64,000 nucleotides of DNA, from the NCBI RefSeq assembly GCF_900105185.1, contig NZ_FNTJ01000001.1, positions 3,430,501 through 3,494,500 on the forward strand, written 5' to 3'. The position numbers and the translations under genes were made by a program. The notes under the pieces are model-generated. The model was not told the origin of the DNA. It ran no database searches and worked only from the letters and a program-made list of their open reading frames with translations. Below, piece after piece: positions 35,847-47,956 of the stretch (position 1 is its first letter; every line of letters starts with the position of its first letter). The stretch is from Pseudomonas saponiphila. GTDB taxonomy: Bacteria; Pseudomonadota; Gammaproteobacteria; Pseudomonadales; Pseudomonadaceae.

Positions 35847-38800
35847 AGATCCTGGCCATCCGCCTGAAGAACCTGGCCTCCCTGGCCGGGCCATTCGAGA
35901 TCGACTTCAGCGCCGAGCCCCTGGCCAGCGCCGGGCTGTTCGCCATCACCGGGCCCACCGGCGCCGGCAAGAGCACCCTGCTGGACGCCCTGTGCCTGGC
36001 GTTGTTCGGCGCAGTGCCGCGGCTGAACAAGATCGCCAAGGAGAACAAGGTTCCCGAGGTCGATAGCGATATCTCCACCGGCGACCCGCGCACCCTGCTG
36101 CGCCGTGGCACCGGCAGCGGGTTCGCCGAGGTGGACTTTGTCGGTGTCGACGGGCGTCGCTATCGCGCCCGCTGGGAAACCAACCGCGCCCGCGACAAGG
36201 CCAACGGCAAACTGCAAAGCAGCCGGCAGAGCCTGCACGACCTGGACAGCAATCAGTTGCTGGCCAGCGGCAAGCGCGACTATGAACAGCTGATCGAGGC
36301 CAAGCTGGGCCTCAACTTCGAGCAGTTCACCCGCGCCGTGATGCTGGCCCAGAGCGAGTTCAGCGCCTTTCTCAAGGCCGACGACAAGGAACGCAGCGAG
36401 CTGCTGGAAAAGCTCACCAACACCTCGATCTACAGCCAGTTGGGGCGCCGCGCCTACAGCAAGAGCAAGGAGGCCGAAGAGGCCCACAAGGAACTCAAGG
36501 CCCAGGCCAGCGGCATCACCCCGCTGGACCCCGAAGCCCGGGCCGAACTGGACCAGCAGTTCAACGACGCCCAGCAACAGCTCAAGACCCAGCAGGCCCG
36601 GCTCAAACAGCTGGAAGCCCAGCACAGCTGGCTCAAGGAACTGGGACAGTGGCAGCAGGCCCGACAAGACGCCGCCGAGCAGTTGCAACAGGCCGAGCAG
36701 CAGGCTCAGACCCTGGCCCCGCAGCGCCTGCGCCTGCAACGGCTGGAGCAACTGGCGCCGCAGCGTCACCAGTTCCTGCGCCAGATCGAGCTGCAACAAG
36801 CCCTGGAGCCTCTGCGCCAACAGATCGAGCAGCAGGCCGCGCATCAGCTTGAACAGCAACAACAGCACCAACAGTTGCAGCAGCGAGTGCTCGACGCCGG
36901 CGAGGCCCTGACCCGGGCCCAGAGCCAGCACAGCGACAGCGCGCCGCTGCTGCGTGAAGCCTTTGCCGAACAGGCCAACCTGACCCGCCTGGGGCAGAGC
37001 CTGGCCCAGGCCACCGAACAGCGCGAACAGGCCGAGCAGGCCTGCGCCCGGGGTCAGCAGGACATCGAGCAGTTGCTGGAGCAGCAGCGCCTGGTGGGCC
37101 AGCGCCTGGAGCGGATCAGCGCTCAACTCGAGCACAGCGCCGCCCTCGCCCCCTTGAGCGAAGCCTGGAACGCCTACCGTGAACGCCTGCAGCAACTGAT
37201 GCTGATCGGCAATCGCCTGAACCAGGGCCAGAGCGAACTCCCGGCCCTGGAACAGCGGGCCAGCGCCGCCGCCCAGCAGTTGAGCGAACAACGCGCCCAG
37301 TTGGAACTGCTCTACCGCGAAGCCGACGCCGAACCCCAGGCCGTGGCCGAGCAGATCCAACTGCTCGATGGACTGCTCAAGGACAATCGCAAACAGCAAC
37401 GCGCCGTCGAAGACCTGGCCCGACTCTGGGCCCAGCAGCAGGACCTGACGCAACGCGCTCAGGCACTGCAGGACAAGCAGCAGGCAGTGGCCGCCCAGCG
37501 CGAGGCACTGAACCAGGCCGGCCTGCAAGCCAAGGCCGAGCTGAGCCTGGCCGAGCAGGCCCTGAGCGTCACCCAGGCCCTGCTGGAGCGCCAGCGGCTG
37601 GCCCGCAGCGCCAGCGTCGAGGAACTGCGCGGGCAGTTGCAGGACGATCAGCCGTGCCCGGTGTGCGGCAGCGTCGAACACCCCTATCACCAGCCCGAGG
37701 CCCTGTTGCAGAGCCTCGGACGCCACGACGCCAGCGAGGAAGCCGGGGCCCGTCAGGCGGTGGATGCGCTCAAGGAGCAGCTCAACGAACTGCGGGCCCA
37801 GGTCCAGGGCCTGATCGCCCAGCAGAAAGAGTTTCTCCAGCAACAGGAACAACTGACCAGCCAGCAACAGGCCCTGGCCCTGAGCATCGAGGCCCACCCG
37901 CTGAGCGCCGCGCTACTGGAGCGCGACCCGGCCCAGCGCGACGCCTGGCTACGCCAGCAACTGGAACAGCTGCAACAGAGCATCAGCCAGGACGAAAACC
38001 GCCAGGGCGCCCTGCTGACCCTGCAAAAGGATGCCGCGCGCCTGCAACAGCAACTGCAGGCGGCCGTCGAGGCCAACCAGCACGCCGCCCAGGACCTGCA
38101 CAAACAACAGGAACAACTGAGCGCCGACCGCCAGCGCCTGGACGAAGAGCTGGACAACTTCAGCCAACGGCTGCCGGCCGAGGTGCTCGAAGGCCTGCGC
38201 CGTGACCCGGCCAACACCTTCATGCACCTGGACCAGCAGGTGCTGCAACGCATCGAGCAGTTGCGCGAACGCCAGGACGAAACCGAAGAACAACAGCAAC
38301 GCCAACAGCTGCTGGAAAAGGAACAGGACCGGCAACTGACCCGCCAGCAGCAACTGAGCGCTGCCCAGACGCAATTCAGCGACCTGAGCCAGCAGCAACA
38401 AGCCTGCCAGGAACGCCTGAACACCCTGCTGGGCAGCCACTCCAGCGCCGAACACTGGCAGCAGCAGCTCGATCAGGCGCTGGAACAGGCCCGCAGCGCC
38501 CAGGCCAGGGCCCAGCACGAGCAGCAGGAGCTGCAGCAGCAACTGATCCAACTGAGCGCCGAGCTCAAGGCCCGGCAAGAGCGTCTGCAAGCCCTGGACG
38601 GCGAACAGCAGCAACTGGCCGCCAGCATCGAACAATGGCGCGCCCAGCACCCGGAACTGGATGACGCCGGCCTGCAACAGCTGCTGGAACTGGACGAGCA
38701 GCAGATCCAGCAACTGCGCCTGCAGTTGCAGGCCAACGACAAGGCCATCGAACAAGCCAAGGTCCTGCTCCAGGAGCGTCAGCAGCGCCTGCAACAGCAC

Positions 38801-39484
38801 CAGGCCCAGCACAACGGCAACCTGGAGGCCGAGCCACTGGCCCAGGCCCTTGAAGAGCTGCAGCAACAAGCCCTCGCCAGCGAACAGCAGGTGGCGGAAC
38901 TGCGCGCCCGGCAAAGCGAGGATCAGCGTCGCCAGGAGGCCAATCAGGCCCTGGGCCAGCAGATCCACGAGGCCTACCAGCAATGGCAGCGCTGGGCCCG
39001 GCTCAATGCCCTGATCGGCTCGGCCACCGGCGACACCTTCCGCAAGATCGCCCAGGCCTACAACCTCGACCTGCTGGTGCACCACGCCAACGCCCAGTTG
39101 CGCCAGCTGGTGCGGCGCTACCGCCTCAAGCGCGGCGGCAGCATGCTCGGCCTGCTGGTGCTGGACACCGAGATGGGCGATGAACTGCGCTCGGTGCACT
39201 CGCTGTCCGGCGGTGAAACCTTCCTCGTATCCCTGGCCCTGGCCCTGGGGCTGGCGTCCATGGCCTCCAGCACCCTGAAGATCGAATCGCTGTTCATCGA
39301 CGAAGGCTTCGGCAGCCTCGACCCCGAGTCCCTGCAACTGGCCATGGACGCCCTCGACGGCCTGCAGGCCCAGGGACGCAAGGTCGCGGTGATTTCCCAC
39401 GTCCAGGAAATGCACGAACGGATCCCGGTGCAGATCCAGGTCAGCCGCCAGGGCAACGGCCTGAGCACCCTGGAGGTGAAATGA
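35843..39484 (+). CDS. sbcC: Exonuclease subunit SbcC
   Basis: The 1,213-residue product is the Rad50-like SMC ATPase partner of SbcD. It has Walker A GPTGAGKST (37-45), very long Gln/Glu-rich coiled coils, a zinc hook CPVCG near residue 605, and a C-terminal ABC signature (LSGGETF) with Walker B (SLFIDEGFGSLD). It is coupled to sbcD upstream and the GST gene downstream by 4-base overlaps. Confidence 0.97.
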   Translation: MKILAIRLKNLASLAGPFEIDFSAEPLASAGLFAITGPTGAGKSTLLDALCLALFGAVPRLNKIAKENKVPEVDSDISTGDPRTLLRRGTGSGFAEVDFVGVDGRRYRARWETNRARDKANGKLQSSRQSLHDLDSNQLLASGKRDYEQLIEAKLGLNFEQFTRAVMLAQSEFSAFLKADDKERSELLEKLTNTSIYSQLGRRAYSKSKEAEEAHKELKAQASGITPLDPEARAELDQQFNDAQQQLKTQQARLKQLEAQHSWLKELGQWQQARQDAAEQLQQAEQQAQTLAPQRLRLQRLEQLAPQRHQFLRQIELQQALEPLRQQIEQQAAHQLEQQQQHQQLQQRVLDAGEALTRAQSQHSDSAPLLREAFAEQANLTRLGQSLAQATEQREQAEQACARGQQDIEQLLEQQRLVGQRLERISAQLEHSAALAPLSEAWNAYRERLQQLMLIGNRLNQGQSELPALEQRASAAAQQLSEQRAQLELLYREADAEPQAVAEQIQLLDGLLKDNRKQQRAVEDLARLWAQQQDLTQRAQALQDKQQAVAAQREALNQAGLQAKAELSLAEQALSVTQALLERQRLARSASVEELRGQLQDDQPCPVCGSVEHPYHQPEALLQSLGRHDASEEAGARQAVDALKEQLNELRAQVQGLIAQQKEFLQQQEQLTSQQQALALSIEAHPLSAALLERDPAQRDAWLRQQLEQLQQSISQDENRQGALLTLQKDAARLQQQLQAAVEANQHAAQDLHKQQEQLSADRQRLDEELDNFSQRLPAEVLEGLRRDPANTFMHLDQQVLQRIEQLRERQDETEEQQQRQQLLEKEQDRQLTRQQQLSAAQTQFSDLSQQQQACQERLNTLLGSHSSAEHWQQQLDQALEQARSAQARAQHEQQELQQQLIQLSAELKARQERLQALDGEQQQLAASIEQWRAQHPELDDAGLQQLLELDEQQIQQLRLQLQANDKAIEQAKVLLQERQQRLQQHQAQHNGNLEAEPLAQALEELQQQALASEQQVAELRARQSEDQRRQEANQALGQQIHEAYQQWQRWARLNALIGSATGDTFRKIAQAYNLDLLVHHANAQLRQLVRRYRLKRGGSMLGLLVLDTEMGDELRSVHSLSGGETFLVSLALALGLASMASSTLKIESLFIDEGFGSLDPESLQLAMDALDGLQAQGRKVAVISHVQEMHERIPVQIQVSRQGNGLSTLEVK

Positions 39485-40107
39485 GCACGCGAGCGATGCC
39501 CGAGGCGACCCTCTACTCGTTCCGCCGCTGCCCTTACGCCATGCGCGCGCGACTGGCCCTGCGCTATGCCGGGGTGCCGGTGCAGATCGTCGAAGTCAGC
39601 CTCAAGGCCAAGCCGGCCGAGATGCTTGCCCTGTCGCCCAAGGGCACGGTGCCGGTGCTGGCCCTGGAGGACCGGGTGATCGACGAGAGCCTGGAGATCA
39701 TGCACTGGGCCCTGGCCCAGCATGACCCCGAAGACTGGCGGCTGAGCACGGACCCCACGGCCCAGGCGCGGATGGCGGCGTTGATTGCCGAGAACGATCA
39801 GGTGTTCAAGGTTCACCTCAATCGCTACAAGTACGCCGAGCGCTATCCCGAGGCGCCCATGGAGCATTACCGGGGCCAGGGCGAAGCGTTTCTGGCGCAC
39901 CTGGACGGGTTGCTGCAGCAGCGGCGCTATCTGCTGGCGGAGCATCCGAGCTTGGTGGACATGGCGTTGCTGCCGTTTGTTCGCCAATTTGCCCATGTCG
40001 ACCGGGAGTGGTTTGCGCAGACGCCCCATGGCGCTTTGCAGAGGTGGTTGCGGGAGTGGTTGGAGTCGCCGTTGTTCGTGGGGGTCATGGCGAAGTCGTT
40101 GGCTTGA
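39481..40107 (+). CDS. Glutathione S-transferase family protein
   Basis: The 208-residue product has a thioredoxin-like N-terminal domain with the YSFRRCPYAMRARLAL motif (a Cys-type active site, CPYA), a GTVPVL cis-Pro segment and an all-helical C-terminal domain. The substrate is unknown. The 4-base overlap with sbcC places it in the same operon. Confidence 0.92.
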   Translation: MSTRAMPEATLYSFRRCPYAMRARLALRYAGVPVQIVEVSLKAKPAEMLALSPKGTVPVLALEDRVIDESLEIMHWALAQHDPEDWRLSTDPTAQARMAALIAENDQVFKVHLNRYKYAERYPEAPMEHYRGQGEAFLAHLDGLLQQRRYLLAEHPSLVDMALLPFVRQFAHVDREWFAQTPHGALQRWLREWLESPLFVGVMAKSLA

Positions 40108-40121
40108 GGTGAGTGTTCTTT

Positions 40122-40196
40122 GGGGGACATAGCCGTTGCTGCGGGCGCGGCGGCTGAAGGTTTCGCCCTGACGGCGAGTCACTTTGGTTCGGCATG
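40122..40196. repeat. Fragment of the dispersed palindromic repeat
   Basis: The sequence (GGACATAGCCGTTGCTGCGG, then GGTTTCGCCCTGACGGCGAGTCACTTT) matches the outer end of the 1-kb element at 6357-7412. Only this end is present. Confidence 0.7.
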
Positions 40197-40208
40197 GCTT
40201 GCGGACCT

Positions 40209-40880
40209 CTTCGCCGGCAAGCCGGCTCCTACAAAGCAATCTCGCGCAACACCCTCCCGTAGGAGCTGGCTTGCCAGCGAAGGCGTCGGCCCGGGCGCTG
40301 CATGTCTTGCGGGCCCCTTCGCCGGCAAGCCGGCTCCTACAAAGCAATCTCGCGCAACACCTTCCCGTAGGAGCTGGCTTGCCAGCGAAGGCGTCAGCCC
40401 GGGCGACGCATGTCTTGCGGGCCCCTTCGCCGGCAAGCCGGCTCCTACAAAGCAATCTCGCGCAACACCTTCCCGTAGGAGCTGGCTTGCCAGCGAAAGC
40501 GTCGGCCCGGGCGACGCGTGGCTTGCGGGCCCCTTCGCCGGCAAGCCGGCTCCTACAAAGCAATCTCGCGCAACATCCTCCCGTAGGAGCTGGCTTGCCA
40601 GCGAAGGCGTCGGCCCAGGCGCTGCATGTCTTGCGGGCCTCTTCGCCGGCAAGCCGGCTCCTACAAAGCAATCTCGCGCAACACCTTCCCGTAGGAGCTG
40701 GCTTGCCAGCGAAAGCGTCGGCCCGGGCGGCGCATGGCTTGCGGGCCTCTTCGCCGGCAAGCCGGCTCCTACAAAGCAATCTCGCGCAGCACCTTCCTGT
40801 AGGAGCTGGCTTGCCAGCGAAGGCGTCGGCCCGGGCGACGCATGGCTTGCGGGCCTCTTCGCCGGCAAGCCGGCTCCTAC
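40209..40880. repeat. Tandem array of six and a half REPINs
   Basis: After a half unit ending at 40232, six full units start at 40259, 40367, 40475, 40583, 40691 and 40799 (period 108 bp), with the conserved linker AAAGCAATCTCGCGCAACA. The last unit ends inside the stop codon of the permease gene. Confidence 0.95.
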
Positions 40881-42280
40881 ACGGCGGCGGCAGGTTGCAG
40901 TTGGCGTTTGCGCTGCATCAGGTAGTAGGCGCCATAGCACAGGACGATAAAACCGGAACCCCAGTACAAGGACGGGCGCTGGGTTTCGTCGAGGGCCAGG
41001 AACACGAACAGCGAGCTGCACAGGACGATGCACAGCAGCGGCACCAGGGGGAACCACGGGGCGCGGTATTTGAGCTGGTGCAGTTGCCCGCCCTCACGCA
41101 GGAACTGGCGGCGGAAGCGGTACTGGGCCAGGGCAATGACGATCCAGGTCACGGTGCCAGCCATGCCGCTCACCGCCATCAGCACCATGAACAGGGTGTC
41201 GGCGGCGATGAAGCTGGTCATCAGCGAGATCAGGGCAAAGCACAGGGTGATGGCCAGGGCGCGCAGGGGCACGCCTTGTCTGCTCAGGGGCGACAGGGCC
41301 TTGGGCGCCATGCCGGATTTGGACATGGCCCAGAGGATCCGCGTGGAGGCATAGAGCCCAGAGTTGCCCACCGAAAGAATCGCCGTGAGGATCACGAAGT
41401 TCATCAGGTCGGCGGCATAAGGAATGCCCACCATGTCGAACACCTGGACGAAGGGGCTTTCCACCAGCCCGGCCTGCTGCCAGGGAATGATCGCCGCCAG
41501 CACCATCACCGCCAGGACGTAGAAGATCAGCACCCGGAACACCACGTTGCGCACGGCCCGCGGGATGCTTTTTTCCGGCTGGTCGGTTTCACCAGCGGCC
41601 ACGCCCATGATCTCGCAGCCCTGGAAGGCATAGACCACGGTCATCATCACCGCGAACACCGCCGGCAGGCCGTTGGGGAACAGCGAGTCGCCCTTGAGGT
41701 TGTCGAGCATCGGCGCCGGGGCGCTATTGGGCAGGTCGATGACGCCGAAGATCACCAGCGCGCCGACCACGATAAAGCTCAGGATCGCCAGCACCTTGAC
41801 CCCGGCGAACCAGTATTCGGCCTCGCCAAAGGCCCGAGTGGCCAGGGCGTTGATACCGAACAGCAAGGCCACGAACAGCGCCGACCAGTACCAGATCGGC
41901 ACCCCGGGGAACCAGCGCTGCATCAGCATGCCGGCGGCGGTGAACTCCAGGCCCACGGTGGTGGCCCAGCTCATCCAGTAGACCCAGCCGATCATGAAGC
42001 CGGTGGCCGGGCCGATGTATTTCGTGGCATGGGCCTGGAACGAGCCGGACACCGGCATCTGCACCGACAGCTCGCCGAGGCAGACCATCACCAGGTACAT
42101 CAGGAACCCGGCCACCAGGTAAGAGAGGATCGCCCCCCAGGGGCCGCCCTGGTTGATGGTGACCCCGGAGCCCATGAACAGCCCAGTGCCGATCACCCCG
42201 CCCAGGGACAACATGAAAATGTGCCGGCTCTTCAACGAGCGGGTCAGGTGGATGCCTTTACGTTCAGTGGTGGTTGTCAT
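40877..42280 (-). CDS. Amino acid permease, APC superfamily (AroP/LysP/ProY type)
   Basis: The 467-residue product has twelve hydrophobic helices and the family signature GGVIGTGLFMGSG near residue 27, with YWMSWATTVGLEFTAAG in the fourth segment. It should import an amino acid with protons; which one cannot be told. The stop codon TAG (40877-40879) lies within the GTAGGAG end of the last REPIN. A 24-codon leader ORF ends 8 bases upstream of its ATG. Confidence 0.93.
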   Translation of the reverse strand: MTTTTERKGIHLTRSLKSRHIFMLSLGGVIGTGLFMGSGVTINQGGPWGAILSYLVAGFLMYLVMVCLGELSVQMPVSGSFQAHATKYIGPATGFMIGWVYWMSWATTVGLEFTAAGMLMQRWFPGVPIWYWSALFVALLFGINALATRAFGEAEYWFAGVKVLAILSFIVVGALVIFGVIDLPNSAPAPMLDNLKGDSLFPNGLPAVFAVMMTVVYAFQGCEIMGVAAGETDQPEKSIPRAVRNVVFRVLIFYVLAVMVLAAIIPWQQAGLVESPFVQVFDMVGIPYAADLMNFVILTAILSVGNSGLYASTRILWAMSKSGMAPKALSPLSRQGVPLRALAITLCFALISLMTSFIAADTLFMVLMAVSGMAGTVTWIVIALAQYRFRRQFLREGGQLHQLKYRAPWFPLVPLLCIVLCSSLFVFLALDETQRPSLYWGSGFIVLCYGAYYLMQRKRQLQPAAAV

Positions 42281-42288
42281 GGCGCACC

Positions 42289-42363
42289 TCAGCAGTCGAT
42301 GAGGCGCAGGGCGCGGGGCGAAGGGGTGTGGCGGACGACGGAAGCAGCTTGCAGGCAGTTCAT
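42289..42363 (-). CDS. 24-residue leader ORF upstream of the permease
   Basis: It begins ATG 42363, with TTGGAG about 8 bases upstream, and ends TGA at 42289. The peptide starts MNCLQAASVVRH and ends LRLIDC. The permease ribosome site (GAGGTG) overlaps its stop region, so the two are probably translationally coupled. It could act as an attenuator or stress-sensing leader; conservation in relatives is untested. Confidence 0.5.
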   Translation of the reverse strand: MNCLQAASVVRHTPSPRALRLIDC

Positions 42364-42488
42364 TATTATTATCTCCAATAAGCTTCGAAGGCCGCGGCGG
42401 GCGCGGCTTGGGCGATTATTGGAAAGCCATGTAAGTTCGGATTGACCGTCAGGATCGAAGATGTAAAAAGTCGTAAGTTTTTTGTACG

Positions 42489-44740
<2,252 letters not shown>

Positions 44741-44744
<4 letters not shown>

Positions 44745-45538
44745 GGCGTGGCCCCGCGCTGCGCCTTGAGCATGGCGCGGTAGGCGTCCTGGCTTTGCGC
44801 CAGCCAGCGCTGCACCGCGCCGCTGTCGACCTGACGCTGCAATTGCGCGTCGATCTCGGCCATGCGCGGCGCCAGGGGCGATTGGCGCGACACGGCCAGG
44901 CGCAGGTAGTCGACGCTCACGGTCTGCGGCAAGGCGACTATGTCTTCGGCGCCCGGCAACTGCTCGATAAACAGCTGCCCGGTGCGCCGCTCATAAGGGA
45001 TGAAATCGATGCGCTGGCGGATCAGCTTGCCGAAATTCTGCTGGCTGCTGGAGACCCATTCGATATTGCCGTGCTGCACCACTTCGCGGTCGAAATCCTG
45101 GCCGTAGCTCTCACCGAACAGCAGGCCGCCGCGGTAGGCGCGCAAATCCTGCAAGTGCTTGAAGCGCGGCAAGTGGCGACGGTTGACGAACAGCGCGACC
45201 TCTTCGCGCAGCACCGGCACCCGGGAAAACAGCAGGCCCTGCTGGCGCTGGCTGGTGCTGTAGGCCAGCACCACATCCACCCGGCCGGCGGCGGCGTCCA
45301 GCAGGCAGCGCTTCCAGTTGCCCAGCACCACCACCTGCACCTGATAGCCCAGGTCCCCCAGCACCTGGCGCACCAGGGTCGGCGCCAGCCCGCGCACCTG
45401 CTGGCCGTCGCTCCAGGAAATCGGCGGGTACACCGGGTAGTCGCAATAGCGCAGCACGGGCTGGGGTTCCGCGCGTGCCGGGCCGGCCAGCAGGATCAAG
45501 CACAGGCCCAGACACAAACCCCATGCACGACGCAGCAA
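44741..45538 (-). CDS. Periplasmic solute-binding protein, family 3-like, with the sensor kinase
   Basis: The 265-residue product has a signal peptide (LCLGLCLILLAGPARA) and an SBP_bac_3 fold (RYCDYPVYPPISW, then VDVVLAYS). No transporter genes accompany it. Its place between a kinase and a response regulator suggests a ligand sensor that presents its ligand to the kinase, as TorT does to TorS. The start is TTG 45538, right after the regulator stop; the only nearby ATG is out of frame. Confidence 0.85.
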
Positions 45539-45539
45539 T

Positions 45540-46256
45540 TCAGGCCGCCACGCTGGCGGTGAACAGGTAACCGGCGCCGTGGATGGTGATGATCAGCTCC
45601 GGCTCGGCCGGGTCGTCGTGCAGCTTGCGGCGCAGGCGGCCCACCAGCACGTCGATGGAACGGTCGCTGGGCACCCATTCACGGTTGCGGATCTGGTCCA
45701 TCAACTGGTCGCGGCTCAGGGTGTGGCCGCTGTTGCGCAGGAACACGCTGAGCAACTGGTACTCGCCGTGGGTCAGCAGGGTTTCGCCGCCCTGTGGGTC
45801 GATGAGGCGGCGACGGTCAGTGTCCAGGGCCCAGTCGGCGAACTGCTTGACCGGGCTCGGGTGGTTCGCGGGGGTTTGTGGCTGGTAGGCCTGGCGCACC
45901 CGGCGCACCAGGTTCTTGGCTCGCGACACCAGCTCGCGGGGGTTGAGGGGCTTGATCACGTAGTCGTCGGCGCCGCATTCCAGGCCGACGATGCGGTCGA
46001 TGTCGTCGTTGCGCCCGGTGATCAGGATGATCCCCACCTCCGAGCGCACCCGCAGCTCCCGGGTCAGGGTCAGGCCGTCCTTGCCCGGCAGGCGGATGTC
46101 CAGCATCAGCAGGTCCACCGTGTGCTGGCCGAGAAAGGCCTCGGCCTGCTCCGCGGTGGCGGCGCAGTGCACGTCATAGCCTTCTTGCGAGAGGTAAGCC
46201 TGGAGCAGTTCACGAATCAGCGGATCGTCGTCGACGATCAAAACCCGAGGAGTCAT
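45540..46256 (-). CDS. OmpR-family response regulator
   Basis: The 238-residue product has a receiver domain with acceptor Asp53 (MLDIRLPGKDG) and Lys102-type partner (VIKPLNPREL), and a winged-helix DNA-binding domain (about 145-235, with RDQLMDQIRNREW and RSIDVLVGRLRRKL). It heads a three-gene operon with the binding protein and hybrid kinase. Confidence 0.93.
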   Translation of the reverse strand: MTPRVLIVDDDPLIRELLQAYLSQEGYDVHCAATAEQAEAFLGQHTVDLLMLDIRLPGKDGLTLTRELRVRSEVGIILITGRNDDIDRIVGLECGADDYVIKPLNPRELVSRAKNLVRRVRQAYQPQTPANHPSPVKQFADWALDTDRRRLIDPQGGETLLTHGEYQLLSVFLRNSGHTLSRDQLMDQIRNREWVPSDRSIDVLVGRLRRKLHDDPAEPELIITIHGAGYLFTASVAA

Positions 46257-46329
46257 CGCCTGTTTCCTGATTATTTTTATTAGAAAAGAAACCCAGTGCG
46301 CAGCAGCCTAGCCATTACTGAACAACCGA

Positions 46330-46977
46330 TCAACAGCCCTGTGTCGGCCGGATGAAACCGCGCCCGCCGCTGGCCAGCAGCCCCTCGACCCAGGCTTCGC
46401 AGATCTGCACGCCCTGCTGCGGGCTGAAAGTGCCGGGGTTGAGCCCGGATTCCAGCCACAGGCCGTCGAGCAAGGCGCTGAGGCTGATGGCCGCCAGATC
46501 GGCGTCGAACTCTTCCCAACCCTGCTCCCCGGCCACTTGGCTCAGCAGGCTGGCCAGTTCGTTGCGGTACTCGGCGTAGGAATGTTCATGGGCCTGGTTG
46601 ATCGCCTCGGCGGTCTTCACCGCGCCCCAGAACGCCAGCCAGGCATCCAGCAGGCGCGGGTCCAGCAACTCGGCGCAGAACGAGGCGCGAAAGAACGCCG
46701 ACAGCCGTTGCCGTGGATCGGGCGCGGCCTGCTCCATGGCTTCGCGCAACAGATTCATGACCCGCCCGGTGATGGCGCGATAGGCCTCGGCCACCAGCTC
46801 GTCCTTGCCGGAATAGTGATGGCTGATCAGCCCCACCGAGACTCCGGCCTCGGCGGAAATCTTGCGGATCGACGCGCCCTGAAAGCCGTGACGCTTGAGG
46901 CAAGTCAGGGTCGCCTCGATCAGCTCGGCCTTGCGCAGGTCAGGTTCCAGACGGGAAAAGCGCACTTCCTGGCTCAT
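46330..46977 (-). CDS. TetR family regulator, BetI-like
   Basis: The 215-residue product has a TetR HTH (about 14-60, with GASIRKISAEAGVSVGLISHHYSGKDEL, close to BetI) and a BetI-type C-terminal domain. ATG 46977 has AAGGAG upstream and is preferred over an ATG 72 bases earlier. It neighbours the aldolase and binding-protein genes on the same strand and may regulate them. Confidence 0.88.
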   Translation of the reverse strand: MSQEVRFSRLEPDLRKAELIEATLTCLKRHGFQGASIRKISAEAGVSVGLISHHYSGKDELVAEAYRAITGRVMNLLREAMEQAAPDPRQRLSAFFRASFCAELLDPRLLDAWLAFWGAVKTAEAINQAHEHSYAEYRNELASLLSQVAGEQGWEEFDADLAAISLSALLDGLWLESGLNPGTFSPQQGVQICEAWVEGLLASGGRGFIRPTQGC

Positions 46978-47076
46978 GGGGCATGGCTCCTTGGACAATC
47001 GCCGGGCGGCGGAAACTGAACGAATGTACAGCAAGCTTCCCGGCCTCATCCAGCCCCGGTTTCAGGGCAATCGCGC

Positions 47077-47871
47077 TTAGGCGCGGTAGTCGGGGGCGAT
47101 GCGCTCCAGCAGGCGCAACAACGCCGCCCAGGCCAGTTGCATGGCGTCCGGATCGTTGAGTTCGCCTTCCTGCAGTGGCCGGCCCGGGTCGTTGAACTGG
47201 CGTTCGGTGTGGGCACAGACCGCGTCCGGCGGTAGCACGATCTCCCCCGCCGCCTGGGCCGCCAGTTGGATCTCGCAGGCTTTCTCCAGGTAGTACATGC
47301 GCAAAAACGCCTGGCTTACGGTTTCGCCCACGGTGAGCAGGCCGTGGTTGCGCAGCATCAGCACGCTCTTGTCGCCCAGGTCAGCCACCAACCGTTGCTG
47401 CTCGCCCAGGTCCAGGGCCACGCCTTCGTAATCGTGGTAGGCCACGCGGCCATAGAACTCCATGGAAATCTGGTTCACCGGCAGCAATCCGCATTTGAGC
47501 GCGGCCACCGCGCAGCCGGCCTTGGTGTGGGTGTGCAGCACGCATTGGGCGTCTTCCCGGGCGCCGTGGATCGCGCTGTGGATCACGAACCCCGCCGGGT
47601 TCACCGGGTACGGCGACGGCTCCACGGCCTGGCCGTTGAGGTCGATCTTCACCAGGTTGGAAGCGGTGATTTCCTCGAACATCAGGCCGTAGGGGTTGAT
47701 CAGGAAGTGATGCTCGGGCCCGGGCAGGCGCACCGAGATGTGGGTGAAGATCAGGTCGGTCATGCGAAAGTGCGCGATCAGCCGGTAGCAGGCCGCCAGC
47801 TCTTCACGCAGGCGCTGTTCGGTGGCGCTGCGCTCGGCGTTGGCGTAGGGGCTGGGAGCGATGTTGTTCAT
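47077..47871 (-). CDS. Class II aldolase/adducin family protein
   Basis: The 264-residue product has the family's zinc-binding pattern (HTHTKAGCAV near residue 118 and RNHGLLTVGETV near 170) and the YYLEKACEIQLAAQA helix. Members cleave or decarboxylate sugar acids and related compounds; the substrate here is unknown. ATG 47871 follows GGACTCC. Confidence 0.9.
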   Translation of the reverse strand: MNNIAPSPYANAERSATEQRLREELAACYRLIAHFRMTDLIFTHISVRLPGPEHHFLINPYGLMFEEITASNLVKIDLNGQAVEPSPYPVNPAGFVIHSAIHGAREDAQCVLHTHTKAGCAVAALKCGLLPVNQISMEFYGRVAYHDYEGVALDLGEQQRLVADLGDKSVLMLRNHGLLTVGETVSQAFLRMYYLEKACEIQLAAQAAGEIVLPPDAVCAHTERQFNDPGRPLQEGELNDPDAMQLAWAALLRLLERIAPDYRA

Positions 47872-47956
47872 TGTTGGAGTCCTCCAGGCGGGTGGCCGGT
47901 AAACCGGGCCGGCGAACAATAGGACCGGACGCCCGCAGGCGTCCAGCCCGCTGCAC

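Noticed and set aside
40209..40880. Regularly spaced repeats resembling a CRISPR array
   Set aside because: The period of 108 bp, the internal inverted symmetry and the near-identical linkers show REPINs, not repeats with unique spacers; no cas genes are present.
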